From the NCBI GenBank assembly GCA_965644295.1, contig CBFFRP010000346.1, positions 35,221-99,220 of the forward strand: a stretch of DNA of 64,000 bases, written 5' to 3'. The number at the start of each line of letters is the position of its first letter. Position 1 is the stretch's first letter. The stretch comes from Paraphysomonas bandaiensis (Eukaryota; Chrysophyceae). Positions 11,889-25,522 of this stretch are shown in pieces. Under the pieces are notes generated by a model. It was not told the origin of the DNA, did no database searches, and worked only from the letters and a program-made list of their open reading frames with translations. The position numbers and the translations under genes were made by a program.

Positions 11889-12748
11889 ACGTGATAAAAA
11901 CGCCGGTATTTGAATTTTCTAAAATATGGAAATATTATAAGACTGTGTACCCCTCAATCGCCAATGCACTTACAAGGCTTCCATCTTCACCTTTCATAGA
12001 TGCAGTGAGCGATCTTGCTGACATAGTTTATAGACTTTATAGAACGGTTGTAGCGGTTAGAGCCGTTGCTACTTTAGGGAATAGCTAACAGGATCAGAAC
12101 TCAGTTACACTCAAATATCGGATATGTATATTCTACTTAATAGTGTTGCTATCAATTTTCATTCACACACTAATAAGGTATGAATAGTTTTCGAGCATAC
12201 AGCTCTAATATAGTTTAAACAATGAGCTACATACTATAACAGCAGGTGGACTGTTGGGTTGTACGCCAATTGGTAGTGTATCATATATAGACGTACTGTA
12301 GGACAATCCTCGTCCTTTTCCCTCACTGTGTTCAAAAAATTATGAAATTTGAAATTAGAACTAGTATTTGTGGGTACAAGAAGCCAACTGCCAACTTTTT
12401 CTGAAATTTTGTTGGATATTAGTGTCTTCAGCATACTCTTTACTTTTCTCTACTATAAATTATTTGTACCCACAGAATATCAGTATAAAAATAAAATACT
12501 GGAGTTTTATTCAATAACTAGGATTTCAGCAGTGGATGGGAAGAAAATATTGATTTTTTTGAATATTTTTTTATCCGGTGTTGTGTTTCTACTTTTAAAT
12601 TGCTATGCTCCTTAATTCTATGCTAGAGTTGAGCTACTCAGTGGTATTATCTTGCACTGGGGTTTAGGAAAGAGAAGTAAGCGTTCTGTATGGTATATGG
12701 TTGTGTGGGTAAGTAATTGAGAATTGGCGTGTTGTTTTCCAATTAGAT
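11889..12748. other. Shared 860-bp upstream region of Wee1-like and KNTC1 genes
   Basis: AT-rich DNA between two divergent starts; both promoters must lie here. Short ORFs (11744-12088, 12349-12615) have no recognisable features. The sequence just upstream of 12749 (TTTTCCAATTAG) could also be an acceptor site, so an upstream non-coding exon of KNTC1 is possible. Confidence 0.4.
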
Positions 12749-15700
12749 ATGGCTCATATGTTCGTAAATACTATTGGTGTCATGGAGGGGGGGGCGAAAA
12801 ATATGTTTCACGGGAAAACTGTTGTCGACATCGATCCTCCAGCAAACACAGATCCTTATGTTCTCGCATGTAGTTGTGATAATATGATTGGGTTTGCAAA
12901 CGGGCAGTGCCTAACTCTCTGCACCGTCCCTTGTTTTAGCGAGGAGAATGTTATTGACATTGAATTTGATAGCGATATTAGAGCAATGGCATGGCAGTCT
13001 ACCGCGAGCTCTTTGCTTGTCGCTGACAGTTCTGGTACGTTGCATCTTCTTTCATCTTCGGGACAGAAGATTTTTTCCCATAAACTAATTCCAGGTAATG
13101 TGTCTCGCCTTTGATAGCACTTAACACAACATCGTTTGACATATAATGTTCAGCGAAATCAGACAGCGAAGTTATATCAATGGGGTTTATGGAGATATCG
13201 GGTAGTTCCATGTCTCCTTCTCTTATATGCGTGATAGACAATGGCTGCGTTATTGCTGTTGATGCATTACCAATTGACTCTCTACGAGAAGCCGTTAATT
13301 CTGGGTCGGGTATCATGGAAATTATGCAGAAAATAAAGTTTTCGAAATGCATGACAACATATATAAATCCAGGAAAGGTTCTACTATATTCCTTGCCAGG
13401 TGAGGATGTGGGAGTCGGTGGTGGTTCCGTGTGTGGCGGTGTCATTCTTGACTCGCACTCTGCGGTGCATGTTGTCAGGTATGAGTCCCTCGACAGCACA
13501 GTCACCGTAAACCTTGTAGAAAGTATCAACGATGAAGTGTATAGTGACATGGCGTTAGTTCCAGTAAGCTCTTCTCGCCCCGCATCTATCGTACTTCTCG
13601 GAATATCTTGCGGGGTAACTGTGGTCAACTTGAGCTCTGGCGAAGTACTACAGCACATGACGGGGGAGGTTCCCCGCTCTCTTTTACCAGGGTGCGATTC
13701 CATTGTTCTCTTGGAGACACGAGGAGGAGACATTATATTGTCACTGTCCTCTTCAGAGCAGGAGGTTGCTTCGGTGCTCACATGCGCTCTTGTGGGCACT
13801 CGTGCAGTAGTGATAGACATTTCGAATCTTCCAGAGGAGTGTGCCCCACAGAGGACTATCGGAATGTATCCTGTGGGAAATCGTGCTTCCGACAGCTGTA
13901 GTCATCGTGTAGCGTACTGGAAGAGTAACTCGGAGGTAGCTGTGGTGGGATACTCTGAGGGGGTGTATGCGACCCTGGAAGCAATGGGCGGTGATTCTGA
14001 TGCAAATACTGAGGAGTGTGATACTGCCACGCTTCTGGGGAGACTGATGAACTCGCACATCTCATCCAACTGTGCTGTAGATCAGGTTCGAAAGAGCTTT
14101 GCTTATGTCTCTGCTGATGAAATTATGGCTCTACTGCGTTGTATACTGCTTTGCACACAGTTGCCGTTGTCAGAGATGCGCGAACTCATGGTGTCAGCTC
14201 AGGTGAGTTGCTTCCGTGTAGTTTATGCTTATTTTCATATCTTTGTGTGGGAAATAGGACTGTCTTGAGCGAATGACATTCACCGAACACCATTGCAACG
14301 AGATGCAGTGCCTACTTACATGCTGCCAAACAGCATCCGAATACGATTGGCGCGAAGATAGAGTGCAATCTTCCACTGAGGCATGCCAAGAGCATGTCGA
14401 CGAATCAAATCTGGAAAGAGACGTCAGACAAGTATCCCAATTTCGTGATCTTTTGTATGGCAACGCTAGTGTAGCGTGGGAAGATTGCGTGAAGCGAGGT
14501 CACTTACAGGCATCCAGTGCTATTTTGCATCGACATCTCGGTGATGTTCTTCCTTCTGAGCCGGATATAGCCCTGAATTTAGTTAAAAGTGATATGTGTG
14601 CACCAGAAGAAGTTGTTGATTGGGTCAAACGAGACATTGTACCAGCGCTATTATTGTGCAGCAATACAGATAGCGTGCTGCATGTATGCACTGATCTTCT
14701 CCGCCGCGCCAGTGAGTCAGAACGGACTACGTTGCGCCCATTCGCTTCTGTCACTGCGTCGCAATTGGCGGTGAGCATTTCCACGTCCCTGCTTCCTGCT
14801 GACTCTGTTGGGTCCGATTCTATTATTGTTGCAGCGGAAAGAGCGTTAGAGGTCTATGCAATGCAGTCCGCATTCTGGACGCACTGGGGAATGAAGGTGT
14901 CTTCTGAAGATGTTTCTGAGAGAGGTTTATCTGGGGTATTGTCGTCCAGATTGAAGTCCAGCCCAGAGAGAACTATATCGACTGACATTGATATTCACGT
15001 CCGTCCACTAGTGCAAAAGTATGGAGGTGACACAGACATGCTTCTATTTGAATGGGTGTGTGACACTCTGAAGTCATCTGTCGTTATGACTGCGGACGAT
15101 AGCTATGAGCATGTACCATCCAATGACAATGATGACCTCATGGAAACATTTGTGTCCGTTACTCGACTAGTGAATGTAACTTCGTCAATTCAGACACCGA
15201 ATCTGAGGGCAAGGGCGATTATCAGTATCCTACAGATGCTAGTAATTCCAAAGCGAACACAACGTGACGATGTAGATGTGGACAATGTATTTGATGACTT
15301 GTCGCGCCTTTCACAAGAGGTGTCTCACCTGGTCTCTCAGAGTATTGCAGATTCATTGACGGAAGCTTTTCGCTCCCACAAATTACGTGAACTCGTAGCG
15401 CGTTACAATATCATCGGGTTTGATCCTCGCAATGCCCGCCAGGTAAGGGAGGCCATAAGTGTTATTGTGACGAAGATCGACAGTGAATCCTCCGTGGCAG
15501 ACGCCCTGTGCTTTGCTGATGCCTATGCATCCAGTGCTGTAGATGTGAATGGCATTCTTGTCAAGGCACTCGTCCACAGAATTGTCACCAGTAATTCAAG
15601 TGGGGATGATAAACCAGGTTATATATTGAGAGACTTTTCTGGACGGGATGGGATTCTCAAGAACGCCCTGGCTCATATCCCGACGAGTCGGCTACACGTT

Positions 15701-18700
15701 GTGGTGGAAGACACTTGCGAGTACTTGCTGTCTGTTGTTGATGACTTATGCCTCAGAGAGGATGAGTCGGAGCGCAAAGTGGGATTTCTTGCGAGTCCGA
15801 CAGACGAAGAGTACTTCAGTAACTGTGTTAATGGAGCGCTTTACTTATGTAACTACTTCCTGGACAGTGTGGGAGACAAGCGCTCTTCCGTGGGTGAGAA
15901 CAGAGATAGTAAAACAGCATCGTTGACTGCACAGGCTACTATGTGGACGGAATATCAAAATATGCTGAAGCGCATTCGCAAACTGATGAGCGAATTTTCG
16001 CTCTATTTATGTCCTGCCGAGTTGCGTGACCACAGCGTGTGTGTATCGATAGCAACCAGTGTTGCTGTTGTAAAAGCCAATGAATTATTGCTGCTCCTGG
16101 ACTCTCATGTAGCGCGCAGTGCTAATGGCGGGGTTAACATGGAAGACTTTGTGAAGCACTGTACAACTATTGGAAGCGTTCGAAAGCTTTGTACTGTATT
16201 GAATATTTCTTTTGTGGGTGCATTGAATTCCATGATTCGCCATGTCCTCTCCAATGGAAATATGGTAACTAAACCTGTGTTGCTATGCCTCTGACTTCCG
16301 TATTATTAGGAGCTGGGTATGAGTATCGCCGAAGTATTGGTTACTGAACGAAAAGATATCTCCGCGATGACAAGCTGTCCCAATGTATTTCAACATAGTT
16401 TTATGGAGAAAGAGTCAAGTGTGAAGGATGGAGAATTGGTCCTCAATGCTGCGGTTATTATATGTGGGGCTGCTGCAAAGAAGGTATGGTGTAGGTACCC
16501 ATATACAGGCCTTATGATCCGCTTTGTAGGAAACTATTCAACGTCGAACTGAGCAGTATCCTCGTTCGTCGGCACTGAAAAATATTCAGCAAGTGTCATC
16601 TGTACAGTCGGATGCCGCACCCTTTGCTTTGTCAGGAGAATTACTCCGTTTGTCTGTGTTGACTTGCTCGGGCAGCTCCCTTGGTAAAACTGTCGATTTG
16701 CTTAATTCTTGTGAACTTGTTCTGGATGTGCACCAGCGGCTTGAAACTCATGTCGGCAAACCCCCTGGTGTTAACATAGCTTCTAATTTTGAAGGGAGTT
16801 CTGTTGGTTCTTCCAGCCATATCCATGGCACACAGATAGCTGCCCATAGAGGACGTACGCCTGCCACCTCAGGACGCGCCACCAACGTGAACGCGGAACA
16901 CGATAGCAGTGACTTCTCTTGTGGAAATCAAGAGTCTATCAATCAAGTCTCACTGCAACAACTCCAATCACAAATTGGTGGGACGAACTTTACCCGTGAT
17001 GGAATTTTGCTGACACCTAGTGTAATATGGGGGCCGCTTTTAAAACATATCGTTCTTGAGACACGTAGACGGGAGAATGCCACGTCATTTGGGGACGCCA
17101 GAACCGTAACTGCGACAGACGATGATGTAGATAAGTTGGTTACCATACTGCAACGATCCGAGAATCATATGTTGGCTGTGCGTGTATTGTTGTCTTCTTG
17201 GCAATGTCACACATCGAAGAAACAGGTAAGTGAATGTGTAATGCGTTTTGTCTTGTGACTCTAAGTGACTGTTAATAATTACAGTGTTTGCATGCGTCTA
17301 TGATGGCCCTTAGCCGTAAGGTTCTGAGTTACAGAGATATAGATAAAACTCTAGCAGTTGCGTGTTTGTCGACAGTGCCCTACGAAGCAATGGTTCGGGA
17401 GCTACGGAGTGCGGTTCCATCGATTCAGAGTGACTTCTCTAGACTGCGGACAGTAGCTCAGATTGGAGAACAGTTGGCCCAAATGTGGGACCAAGAGGAG
17501 CTCCTCCTCGTGTTTGAATCACTTCAGACTAATGCAAAGTGGTGGCACATCCTCTCTGCCCATGGGGTCAAGATAGACCCAAGAGCATTTCAGAGCTCTG
17601 TCCCAGCCCAACGTGAGGCATGCATCCGTGCAGTGGTCCCAGAGCTCTTGCATAAAACTCGAGGTGATATATCTCTTGCTATGGAGTACTGCAGTCAGTA
17701 CGACCTGGAGGCGCACTACGCATCTATCTGCTACATCGAGTATGTACTTCTGCTCTCACCTGCAGGCTTTCACATATCTAGATGGAGTGATGACATCAAA
17801 GCTGCATGTAGTTCAGTGGAAGAGAGTCTTTTGGTGACGTCCTTGCAGAGTATACTACCCAAGATTCATTCCTTGGACTATGAAAAGGTAGGTTGCAACT
17901 CGAGACTACAATTGTGCGACTGCGCTCACGTCACACGCAGATACGATATACGTGCACCTGGATGATGGGAATTATAAATGATGAGGACCTTGAACAGGAT
18001 AACGACACTGACCCTCTCGACGACTCCGGAATTGACTCTGCTATTGTTTGTAATGAGCATGAGAAAAATATAGCAGCGAGAATCGATCTTAAAGAGCAGT
18101 GCTCAAAGTACTTAGATATTGCCACCCTGTTAAGCAATTTAGGGGTTTCTGTTAACATGCGCAAAGTTTATCCAAACCTTGCACTGTACGAGAATGTTCC
18201 TGAAGAATACACGTACAGGCTTCCTTTTTGGAATCTTCTGCATGAGCCTTGGAGTATTCTGGAACCTTTATTGAGCGCTGACGCCGAGCTTGCTGCCAAA
18301 TTAACTCCGATATGTTCTTACTTGAATTTAGATCGCGACGAGTTCTACATCAAGAGGGCAATGAATATATACTCGAAACGCACTTCAGGCCTCACTGCTG
18401 CCATTGTGGATGGAGTTTTAGAACCCCAATTCAGAAATGTTCTGAGTGATGTGGAGGATGTGGTGACTTATATAAAGAGTCCTTTTAACAGGGTGCGCAT
18501 TTGGCGGTGGGTCTTTGATGCCGCTAAGGACATTCACTTCGATGTTGCATCAGCTGCCCTGCAAACAGCGTTAGGAGTATTTGAGGATGGTGTTACGGTG
18601 CGGTTGGTAGGATACGGAGGTGAGGACCTGAAGCGACTGGATGAATTGAAACAAGAAGTGGTCTTAGATGCAGTCAAGCACAAATGCCGTGCTGATATTT

Positions 18701-21212
18701 TGCAGCTTGATAAAGAGAAGACGAAACTCATGACTGGTCAACAGCTAGGTTGTTTTTTTGCCCCCAGGCTAATGCCAGTCCTGGGTGATGTATCTGCAAC
18801 TCTCAGAGCCCTGTTTGAGATTGCTGTTGAGGAAGCATGGATCATTCAGTTGGATCGACTGCGACGAACTCAAGATGTATTGTGTTGTTTGGACATCATG
18901 AAATCTACTCTTGTCCCAGCTGTTTGTGAGTATATGTCTCATGTAGGTAACGTTGCCATGTCAATACATGAACACCACAGTGTGCTCTACCCATCTCATG
19001 ATCAGGAAAGAAGTGTCGTAGAATCAATTAAGTCTACGACTGGTCTCCTGGCGTCATCTGCCTTGCAGAGTACTCGTCATAGCTTAATTGGAAAGCTGCT
19101 TGCAGACGCGGAAACTCATGCTGATGCAACAAATCGGTCAGTTCTTTCCTCTACCGATAAACCAACGGGGTCTTCTCAATTAGCTTCCGGTTGGGGTGCT
19201 GGTAGTTCGTCTGCATGGGGAACTGCACTTGAGTCAGGTGTATCTCCTTCCGCGGCGGAGAAGCGTCGCAGAGAGGATGTGTTTCGAGCGTTTTCTATTT
19301 CATTACTTGTCATGTCCTGCTCCGATTCGTGTCCAAGGTGAAAACTATACCAATGATTGTCAACAGAGCTAATCATTTTGTCTCTACAGAGATGTATATA
19401 TAAATCAGCTCATGATAGTGGGAAGTGGAACAGGGGCAAGGGTTCAGCGCCGTCTCACAGCGAGATCGAAGTTCCGGGCAATCCAAGCTTTGCTTTTTTT
19501 AAATAAGTCCATCCGTACTCTGTCTCTTCCAGGTGCTTTATCTGAGGAGCAGAAGCTGTGCAGCGCGATGCTTGAAGACAATTTACTTTTGATGAAGCTC
19601 AAATGGTACTTATATTGCTTGGCAGAATTACAGGAGCTTAGACTTCCTTGCTCGGAGGATACACTTGCACTGGCTGTGGGATACAGTCCGCCTGTTGGTG
19701 GTGAAGTATTACCACTTCAACCCGCCAATCCGTGCCCACTAGTAAATACATGGCTACATGATGAGGGACATGATCCAGGGGTATGTGAGCTAGCTCGGGA
19801 CGTACTGATTGCTGCAGAGTGCACAGATGATCGTATGTGCATAACCCTTTTAACACATATGCTGCAACGTGGATTTACAAGAGCCGCACTACATACTGTC
19901 ATCTGTGTCCGAAAGAATACTGTTGTGAATGCTATTTTTCGAGACGACTACCTTGGAAGTGAGATCGTACAGATGCTGCTAGGCGTGTCTGGTGATGTCG
20001 GAGATAAAATAGAGCAGGTGTGTTACCTATGGTTCTGTATTGCATTTATGATGCACGTTTTCAGATGTTAGAACTGTTTAAAGCAAAGGAGAATGTGAAT
20101 CAAGATGTGAACTGTGGGAAGGAGAATACAATTAGTGCTCCCAAGGTTTCTAGTACAAGCAGTGCAGTATACAAGCCGTCTTGCAGCTCTGGTAATGGCG
20201 TCGAAACTCTCTCGGCATCTTGCGGAAAGCGTATAATGTTGTTGAGTCTTCGCTCTCCGTGGAGCAGCGGCGCCTGGGAAGACTGTCCTGAAGATGTTGC
20301 TTTGACTGCAGAGCGTCTGCAATGTATATGGCGGCTACTCCGCAATGAGTCATTCCAGCACATGGAAAATTATGCTGAGAAACTTCAGGCCGCTTGCGTT
20401 AGACTACTGGTAAATTCTTGCAACCTGAAGCAATTTCCGGCACCATCCCCGTATCAATCTCCAGGTAGCCTCAGGGACAGTGCTGTGGAAAGTATGACTT
20501 CCGATGCAGCTTTTATGGCCGCTTGCTCATTAGTGTATCATATCCGTCGGTGTATGGAAAATACATCCACAACGCGTTCTATGGCGCTAGGTACCACACG
20601 ATTTCTTTTGGAAGAGTTTCTTGTCAAGCTTCTTCATATAGCTTCCTTTGGTATAGATAAAGAACGGTGTGATTCCTTACCTCTTACCCAGACTGAGAGT
20701 AATAGGCTTGATGTAAAGTCCTTGCTAAGACTATTATATTGTCTTTGTGAGACAATCCCAGGAAGTGATCTTCAATCTGTACTTAGCCGTTACTGTATGT
20801 TCAGGACAACATCAGAGACCTTCACTAAAACTCTCGATTTTGAATGCCATGAACTTTCTGCTACTGACATAGCCAGTTCGAGCACGATTAACAAGCAGTT
20901 CGACTCACTTTTGGCATGCATGGCTGCCTGTGGTGAGATGCTCGAGGCTGATGGGGCATACTGTAGAGTCGTGTGGCACACCATATTGTCATGGCTTGCA
21001 AGCAGGTATGTTGTCGTTTTATTTAAGATATACGAGTTCATAGTTTCTTCAGCACGCAAGCAATGAGCTATATATATCATGTTAAAAGTAATTTGTCTGA
21101 AGAGTGTAGACGGCAACTAAAACTGGCAATTGAAATATTCGGCACTAATTACTCAACGAAAAATGTGAATGGGAACAATATACTACAGGTTATTGAGCAG
21201 CTGACAGCTTGA
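12749..21212 (+). CDS. KNTC1: KNTC1/Rough deal (Rod) homologue, RZZ kinetochore complex
   Basis: Rod is the large scaffold of the Rod-ZW10-Zwilch complex, which builds the kinetochore corona and recruits dynein and Mad1-Mad2. Ten exons join in frame (12749-13094, 13154-14202, 14258-16264, 16310-16483, 16530-17225, 17285-17887, 17941-19337, 19390-20017, 20065-21005, 21053-21212), giving 2,666 aa against about 2,200 in human. Residues 1-430 look like a beta-propeller (e.g. SSLLVADSSGTLHLLSSSGQ, close to the human LLVGERSGNLHLI strand). The rest is alpha-solenoid. Around residues 2090-2170, KFRAIQALLFL and LYCLAELQELRLP fit the Rod C-terminal region (human AKALQCLFYL ... ITFLASFETLNIP). NBAS, the paralogous NRZ subunit, was considered, but these segments fit KNTC1 better. 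The stop is TGA 21210-21212. The last exon is the least certain. Confidence 0.8.
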
Positions 21213-21594
21213 TTGCATTGAGTTGTCGCGAGTGTTGAATCTCAATTGTGACATTATAGTCTATAATATGGTACAGTATTTGTGTTATTGTGCATGTTAT
21301 AGAGTAGGACAGGGTAATAGTTGGATAATCGAATGATTCGGGAAGTAATACTCCGAAATAATATATGTAACCACGTGACTCATTCTTAATTAGAAGTAAT
21401 TTTGAAATTGCACAATTTGAAGATTTGTTGTTCCACGTAAGATCAGGATTATACTTACAACATGTATGATGTGCAATAAAATAGTACTTAGACTGAATAT
21501 CTAAGGCATACAGCAGGGATTCTAAAAATATGACGCTAACTTGGAGTTTGTAAGAGTTAACGATCAAGTCACTCAATTGCTTAACAGTTACCTG
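21213..21594. other. Intergenic, nothing recognised
   Basis: AT-rich 3' flank of KNTC1. A minus-strand ORF here (21190-21576) has no recognisable domain and a composition like the surrounding spacer. Confidence 0.4.
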
Positions 21595-21735
21595 TAGTAC
21601 GTAGTAGCGAATGCATTTTTATTAGCAATAGGCGTTGAAGAGTTGGAACTACTTAGCATTTCAATTTATCTAACTAGTACGTAGTTTCTCCGAAGCTTTA
21701 ACTCTACGAAAGTCGCTTGTGCGGTGCTCGCATAC
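21595..21735. repeat. Dispersed repeat family, copy C (short, diverged)
   Basis: GTAGTAGCGAATG, TTAGCAATAGGCGT, AGAGTTGGAACTA, ATTTATCTAACTA and CTACGAAAGTCGCTTGTG align in order with copies A, B and D. Only the 5' ~140 bp is present; the 61-bp repeat portion and tail are missing. Confidence 0.55.
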
Positions 21736-22245
21736 CTTTTCCTCTTATACCTTAACCCTGAACAATTTCTCACATCATGTGTACTTTGTTCTGTGTTGGA
21801 CTCTAGGTTGTTACGACGTGCAGTTATTGTTATAGCTTTCTTGCTTGCACAGCGCAACCATAAGCAGTGAATAAAGCATAAACTACTCTACTCTTCTTAT
21901 GTTATCAATATGACATTGTCGTAGATGGCACTCTTAATTTCACCATGATAGGAATAATTCGAGTAATTCGACGCAACTTCTAACTCCTGCGCAGAGAAAT
22001 ATACCTATTAAAACCACAACCTACACTTCCTTGATATCATGACTCGATCTCATATAGCATTTCACCATGACGAAAACAACAGAGTTTCCACTGTTATGAC
22101 AACTGACACTCTTGCCACCACAATGTAACTCCAGGTTTCATATTTCGACAGACCACTCATGGCATGTGAGAGATTTGCCAATTGGTCTGACTCTTACCAA
22201 ACTCATGAGAAGCTCCAGGACATAATTTCAGCCACACCCGATGTT
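21736..22245. other. Intergenic, nothing recognised
   Basis: Spacer between repeat copy C and the 3' end of the SMG7-like gene. No credible ORF or structure. Confidence 0.4.
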
Positions 22246-25200
22246 TCACGGCATCCTCTCATCTACAAAATTCCATGTAGAGGAGTTTTTACCATCATTC
22301 CCGACAGACCACCGAAATTCATCCTCGTCTGCAAGAGCGCGTGAATTAAACCCCGGAGGTACAGCAGAAAACCCTGGGGGAACATCTGTTGCCAATGAAT
22401 GATCTCTCTCTGTATCATCCTGGTTCATAAGATCAAAGATACCGTCTTCAATCTGAGGACACATGATATCAGTACCCCAGTAGTCGTACTGCCGCTCCAC
22501 ACAACCCAACCCATTAAGTGCATTGTTTTCAGGAGAGCATGTCCGACCGACACCCTCACCTATGAGTCCCCCAAGATTTAGACCCAAGCCAAGAGTTGCT
22601 TGATTACCACCATGGCTAATCCAACCATCCGCATCTACATTTTTTTTGTGTAAAGCTTCCAAAAAAGGGGTCGGGTCACTGTCGGTAATATCGTCAGGTC
22701 GGTCCACAATAGACTCTGGAGCAAGGACACTCTCTACCACAGGTAAATTCTGATTGTGTACCGAGCGCATTGGGCGGGCCGCAAAAGCCGGTTTGAACAC
22801 AATAATATCATCAGCATCGTCGTCATCGTCCTCAAGTTTCTCAGCAGTCTGTGCAGTATAACGAGCACTACAATCGCTACTTGATTCATTGTCCTCTTCT
22901 TCCGTAGAAAGCCCAGAGGCATTGCTCTCTGACTCTGAATGTCTGCGCCTACGGCTTGGATGAAGATCCCCGCTTGTACTGTCTCTATCACCTGTGTCTC
23001 CAGCACTAGCTGGCATTTGCTTCACAGTTTCAGAAACCCATGACTTGTCGCCGTCCTGATGAGACACAGCTGCCATCGCCGCGTCATATAAATTTGTGGA
23101 CTTCTTGTCCCCAGGCAGTGAAGAAACCACTGGGAATTCGCTAAAAGCATTTGGGTTCTTGTCAGAGGGCAGCGTCGTCGACTCATGCGACATCTTTCGC
23201 AGCGAGGACGATTCCCTGTCGCCACGTGGATGCTTTTTCGCTTCTCTACGAGACTCTCGCCGACGAGCCTTGTACTCCTCCTTAACTTTTGCCTTTCTTT
23301 CCTTTCTATTCCTCTCCCTATCCAGTGATCCCCTCTCAGGTCGACTTGCCTTGGATGGAGGAGTAGCCGCTTGATGAGACTTAGAGGACGGTGGCGGAAC
23401 TAGCGAGTGGTCTACGAAATAAGACACGTTTCTCAGACGGCGGTTAAGAACTTGTCCATCTTTTTCCGGCTGCAGGGGGGAGGCAGATAATAGAGTGGGG
23501 AGCGGAATCGAATCAAAGAATACCTGTATACACATCACACTTCCAAAGTAAATATACATCAGTTTAGCACCTCGTATTGTCTAGCTAATGGAAGATATCC
23601 CCTCAACTCTATGTGCTCTGCTAAGGGTGGCGGGACCTCCTCTACACTACTATGGTCAGAAGTGTCTTCTTTCTTATTCCAATTAGAAAGAGAGGTCTTC
23701 ATATCCGCAAGAGTTACGCGCATGCTAGAGCGTGCCCTATTCTCGGAGCGAATTAGCTCTGGAGATGCATTTTCTGGTTTGGGTAAAGCTACTGTGGCAA
23801 CCTCACCACCCTGTACAGAATAGCTATGATTCGATATACTATGGAGGAAGTTGAGATTCCCCCGACCCCAATCACAGAAAATGCTCAGCATCTGAAGTGT
23901 GGAAACTATATGAGACCTTCGAGGTCCAGTTGATCCAATAGGACATACGCACAACGAAATCCTAGCAACACAATAATCACATCACATTCATCACCATTTA
24001 ACTACACACCTGTTAATTAGACTAAACAAAAACACCAATGCCAAACTCTCGGCATTGCTACGAGTGGAAATATTCGTAGTTTCTTCATCTTGGGCTTGGC
24101 CCTGAGAATTGCGCACATTGTTGCCCCGCATCCTCCGTGACGCTTCAACAGAAGGGAAGTGGATAGAAAAAAGACACACGCTTATTATCCTTAGCAATAT
24201 TTCTCCTATGTCCGTTGATTGATTGAAAGGCATTAATCGTTCAAAGTCTTCAAAGAGGGCTGGCATCCACGAGGTCACAAGGGATGTGGTTTTGGAAAGG
24301 ATATTTGTATATTCAGTGGATGTTGCAACCCCGGCCTGAGCCTCATCACATGAATTTGAGCATGACGATATAGTCGCCGCCTCATGCTGTGCAAGAGTAA
24401 ATAAAGCTCCGTGGATGTACACAAATCGCGTCAGGAAGCCACTTATATCTGGTGTATGGACGGAGCTTCGTGACACGCGCTTCGCGTTTTTGTCGAATAC
24501 AACTTTGAGGTTATCCGTACCAGTAGAAAAAGGGTGTGAAACAAGGACACTTCGACAGTAAAAATACACGGAAGTTAACTCCATTACACCCACTGAAGGC
24601 CCACCGTTGTACGCAGTAAGGACCGCTAGCTGAGTATAATCTCGTGTCAATATGAGAGACAACTCAGAAGGACAGATTTACCTGGTTGTGTGCATTTCCA
24701 ACAGAAGGCATCACCTGTCTAGCACGCTGGTAGTACCGCCGTGCCACACTCCAATCCTTCACCTTATTATTACTATGCAGCTCCGTGTACCTATTGACAC
24801 GGTAAGTGAGTGTGTATTGACGCCAAGCTATCAGCGATACCGTGCGATATCCCCGAGGAATACCAAGCAAAAGTTGACGCTGCGAACAAGGGCCGGTATA
24901 TTACCATCACTGGTAATTGCTACATCACTACTGCATTCGTTGCTGCTTTCAACACTGTCATTCTTCGAATCCAATAGAGTATATATAGTCCTTTCCAACT
25001 GCATGCTCACGTTATTTCTATTAATAATGATAAATAATTCCAACCTTGACTAATAAATTCTCATAAAACAAAGCACTTTCGCAAAGGAATCGATTAAATG
25101 ATGTACTTAAACGTAATAAATTCTGCTTTTGCTCCTCAATTCGTATGCCCTCTTCCGTACCATTATCAATAAGTGAAGTAATACCACGAATGCGTTTTCG

Positions 25201-25462
25201 GTAATCTTCTATCTTGCGATAAAAGCAATGCTTCCATAAAGTATTGTCAACGTTTTTGGAATACGCTATTGATGGGTAATTTACAATAACTCTGACATAA
25301 CACTGCTTCATGCTACGATATCATCGGCATTAATTTGAGTGAGATGGTGATATAAGAAACTTACTGTGATTGAATGCGGCTCTTCTCATCAACAGATTCA
25401 GCACTCCTCAACTCTTTGTCGAGTGATGAAATTTTTCGTAGTAAGTCTCGTCCTTCTTCCAT
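22246..25462 (-). CDS. SMG7/EST1-like nonsense-mediated decay factor
   Basis: SMG5/6/7 proteins bind phosphorylated UPF1 through a 14-3-3-like domain and direct mRNAs with premature stops to decay. Seven exons join in frame (25462-25365, 25312-25045, 24998-24841, 24790-24682, 24629-24010, 23961-23571, 23523-22246), giving 973 aa. The N-terminal EST1 domain shows LWKHCFYRKIEDYRK (~60), CLVFLGDIARY (~165-175) and ARRYYQRARQVMPSVGNAHNQLAVL (split here as RYYQRARQVMPS and GNAHNQLAVL), a hallmark of the family. Next comes a helical DNA/RNA-binding EST1 region (FVYIHGALFT ~280). The C-terminal ~400 residues are low complexity: Lys/Arg/Glu-rich, then acidic and Ser-rich. No PIN nuclease domain is seen, so SMG7 or EST1 fits better than SMG5 or SMG6. 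A short putative gene starts 61 bp away on the other strand. Confidence 0.85.
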
Positions 25463-25522
25463 ACCTTATTTTGACGAGTCACGATTGGCTATGTCGATAG
25501 CGAGTGGTATGTACCAGAGGAC

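Noticed and set aside
12999-13820. 273-codon minus-strand ORF
   Set aside because: Lies opposite KNTC1 exons 1-2, crosses an intron with good splice sites, and has no recognisable domain; the plus-strand reading is strongly supported.
12749-21212. Assignment of the long gene to NBAS/Sec39
   Set aside because: NBAS and KNTC1 are related, but the N-terminal propeller strand and the segment near residue 2160 fit KNTC1/Rod better by memory of the human sequence. A profile search would decide.
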